The notes under the pieces: generated by a model
The model's database searches: none
Told to the model about the DNA's origin: nothing
Seen by the model: only the letters and a program-made list of their open reading frames with translations
Source: a bacterium 210820-DFI.6.37
GTDB lineage: Bacteria; Bacillota; Clostridia; Peptostreptococcales; Anaerovoracaceae
Reading direction: 5' to 3'
Length of the DNA: 64,000 nt
NCBI GenBank assembly: GCA_020558355.1
Contig: JAJCKG010000010.1
Coordinates: forward strand, 62,001 to 126,000
Shown: positions 62,805 through 64,000 of the stretch, piece after piece
Numbering within the stretch: position 1 is the stretch's first letter
How the letters are laid out: every line of letters starts with the position of its first letter
Position numbers and translations under genes: made by a program

Positions 62805-63029
62805 TTACATGTTCTTTTTTTGCTTTTTGTCGTATTCTTTCCGTTCTTCTTCTGTCAGGTCTTCTACAAATTTGATCCGATCCAGATGTCCCCGGAAATT
62901 TTCACGGAATTTCGCGAGATATTCCTTCCGCAGCATATCCCGCTCTTTCAGCTCTTCCTCTGTCAAACCCTCTTCCTTATGTTTTTTCGCAAGCTGATTG
63001 ATCCGGTCGATTTTTTCCTTTCCTATCAT
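62805..63029 (-). CDS. DUF896 (YnzC/YaaT-type) small protein
   Basis: A 74-residue charged protein matching the DUF896 family: INQLAKKHKEEGLTEEELKE, RDMLRKEYLAKFRENFRGHL and LTEEERKEYDKKQ are conserved. B. subtilis YnzC belongs here and is linked to the SOS region; its function is unclear. ATG 63029 is favoured by AAGGA ten bases upstream; a GTG at 63038 overlaps that site. Confidence 0.9.
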   Translation of the reverse strand: MIGKEKIDRINQLAKKHKEEGLTEEELKERDMLRKEYLAKFRENFRGHLDRIKFVEDLTEEERKEYDKKQKKNM

Positions 63030-63098
63030 ATAATCCACTTCCTTAAATAATTCGATTTATCCTTCGAATCGGCTGTTATTCAACCATTCGGCGGACTT

Positions 63099-63127
63099 AG
63101 TATATAAAATTCGGCTTTTTTTGTCAA
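63099..63127 (-). promoter_or_regulatory. Promoter of the DUF896 gene
   Basis: On the minus strand a perfect TTGACA (63127-63122) and TATACT (63104-63099) with a 17-base spacer. It is divergent from, and close to, the fabF promoter. Confidence 0.75.
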
Positions 63128-63134
63128 CCAGAAG

Positions 63135-63162
63135 TGGACTTTCTTTTAAAATATGATAAAAT
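63135..63162 (+). promoter_or_regulatory. Probable promoter of fabF
   Basis: TGGACT (63135-63140) and TAAAAT (63157-63162), 16-base spacer, with an extended -10 TGA. No FapR- or FabT-type palindrome is evident. Confidence 0.45.
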
Positions 63163-63198
63163 AAAATGAATTGTAAGCAATTGACTGGAGGAATACAG

Positions 63199-64000
63199 AT
63201 GAAAAAAAGACTGGTCATAACCGGCATGGGAGCGATCACTCCTATCGGTATCGGTGTTGACACCTATTGGAATAATTTAATCAGCGGTGTTTGCGGAATC
63301 GACCGTATCACCCGCTTTGATACTTCAGATCTGCCAGTTCAGATCGCGGCGGAAATAAAAGATTTTGATCCCAAGGAATATATGTCCACAAAGCTGGTTC
63401 GGGAAATGGACCTGTTCCAGCAGTACGCTTTTGCTGCTGCTGACGAGGCTTTGAGCCAGAGCGGTCTGCAGGCGGAAGAAAACACAGACCGGCTGGGGAT
63501 CGTTATGGGGACAGCCATGAATGGGGTCGCGACCATTGCGGGTACTCAGGCTGAGCTTTCTACAGGAAGGACAAAGAAGGTAAGTCCCCGCTTTGTACCA
63601 AAAATTCTTGGGAATCTGGCTCCGGCTCAGTTTTCCATCGCAAAAGGGATCCACGGTCCCAGCTACACCCTGAATACAGCCTGCTCTTCGGGCGGAGACG
63701 CGCTGGCAATGGCAGCAACCATTATATCCAGCGGGCAGGCGGACGCCATGGTTGTCATGGGAGGCGAAAGCATTCTCTGTCCCCTGGTAATCGGAAGTCT
63801 GGCACAGGCAAAGGCTCTTTCTAAGAACAACGATCACCCGAAAGAGGCCTGCCGTCCCTTTGACGCAGACCGGGACGGCTTCATTATGGGAGAAGGCGGC
63901 GGAGCGCTGATTCTGGAAGATCTGGAGCACGCGCTGAAACGAGGCGCTGACATCATTGCGGAGCTGGCGGGATACGCGAACACTTCCGATGGCTATCACG
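63199..64000 (+). CDS. fabF: Beta-ketoacyl-ACP synthase II (partial)
   Basis: The first 267 residues of a condensing enzyme of fatty acid elongation; the gene runs past the window end (family length about 410). It starts MKKRLVITGMGAITPIGIGV, carries the active-site cysteine in YTLNTACSSGGDALAMAATI, and has RPFDADRDGFIMGEGGGALI. The two catalytic histidines would lie beyond base 64000. GGAGG precedes the ATG by seven bases. It stands alone behind its own promoter; other fab genes, if any, would be downstream. FabB-like or polyketide condensing enzymes are the alternative but fit less well. Confidence 0.92.
   Translation, partial: MKKRLVITGMGAITPIGIGVDTYWNNLISGVCGIDRITRFDTSDLPVQIAAEIKDFDPKEYMSTKLVREMDLFQQYAFAAADEALSQSGLQAEENTDRLGIVMGTAMNGVATIAGTQAELSTGRTKKVSPRFVPKILGNLAPAQFSIAKGIHGPSYTLNTACSSGGDALAMAATIISSGQADAMVVMGGESILCPLVIGSLAQAKALSKNNDHPKEACRPFDADRDGFIMGEGGGALILEDLEHALKRGADIIAELAGYANTSDGYH

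Overview
The window reads as chromosome of a spore-forming member of the class Clostridia (Bacillota). The reasons are a complete spoIIIA operon (spoIIIAA to AH), Gram-positive RNase J, YlbF, IreB, Asp23, DUF896 and RsfS/YqeK genes, strong AGGAGG-type ribosome binding sites, and LexA boxes of the GAAC-N4-GTTC type. The order mltG-trmR-trhP and the pairings mutS-mutL-miaA, alaS-ireB-ruvX and xseA-xseB-ispA-dxs-tlyA are typical of this group. A family-level name would be a guess. No prophage, CRISPR array, rRNA or intact insertion sequence is visible; this is mostly housekeeping chromosome with a few accessory pockets.

Layout. 1-5.8 kb: the tail of coaE, a DUF554 membrane protein, tRNA-Leu(GAG), a self-regulated TetR repressor with a very large RND-type efflux permease, and tRNA-Leu(CAA), probably cotranscribed with yajC. 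5.8-23 kb: protein export and translation (yajC, a TIGR04086-like membrane protein, secDF, relA/spoT, dtd, an MBL hydrolase, hemZ, hisS, aspS, nadD, yqeK, rsfS, leuS, RNase J, ylbF), largely one tightly packed operon. 23-28.3 kb: efp with its own promoter and terminator, then mltG-trmR-trhP-corC. 28.4-32.9 kb: the spoIIIA sporulation channel operon, with an unusually short spoIIIAF. 32.9-40.8 kb: asp23, nusB, a TsaD/Kae1-like paralogue, xseAB, isoprenoid precursor genes (ispA, dxs), tlyA and an aminotransferase. 40.9-47.4 kb: mutS-mutL-miaA and a tyrosine recombinase.

47.5-52.5 kb is the first accessory region: a secreted GLUG-repeat protein, a methionine gamma-lyase-family enzyme, a VTT (DedA-like) membrane protein, a small membrane protein, an SOS-controlled YneA-like LysM protein, and about 600 bp of gene-poor, hairpin-rich DNA. 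52.5-57.5 kb on the minus strand holds a lipoprotein, a thioesterase, ruvX, ireB, alaS and a nitroreductase. 57.6-58.5 kb is the second accessory pocket. It carries three very small minus-strand genes, one encoding a 31-residue hydrophobic peptide with a decayed copy beside it, and a 22-bp direct repeat. 58.5-64 kb holds an aldo-keto reductase with a ferredoxin domain, the Fe-S/tRNA thiolation cluster iscS-iscU-mnmA, two small genes and the start of a fabF gene.

The items most worth a second look are the small-peptide locus near 58.1 kb, the 52-bp repeated element at 28.4 and 52.4 kb, the triple-LexA-box promoter of the LysM gene, the truncated SpoIIIAF, the RND permease with a coiled-coil insert, and the TsaD-like paralogue. 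None of these amounts to a demonstrated new system.
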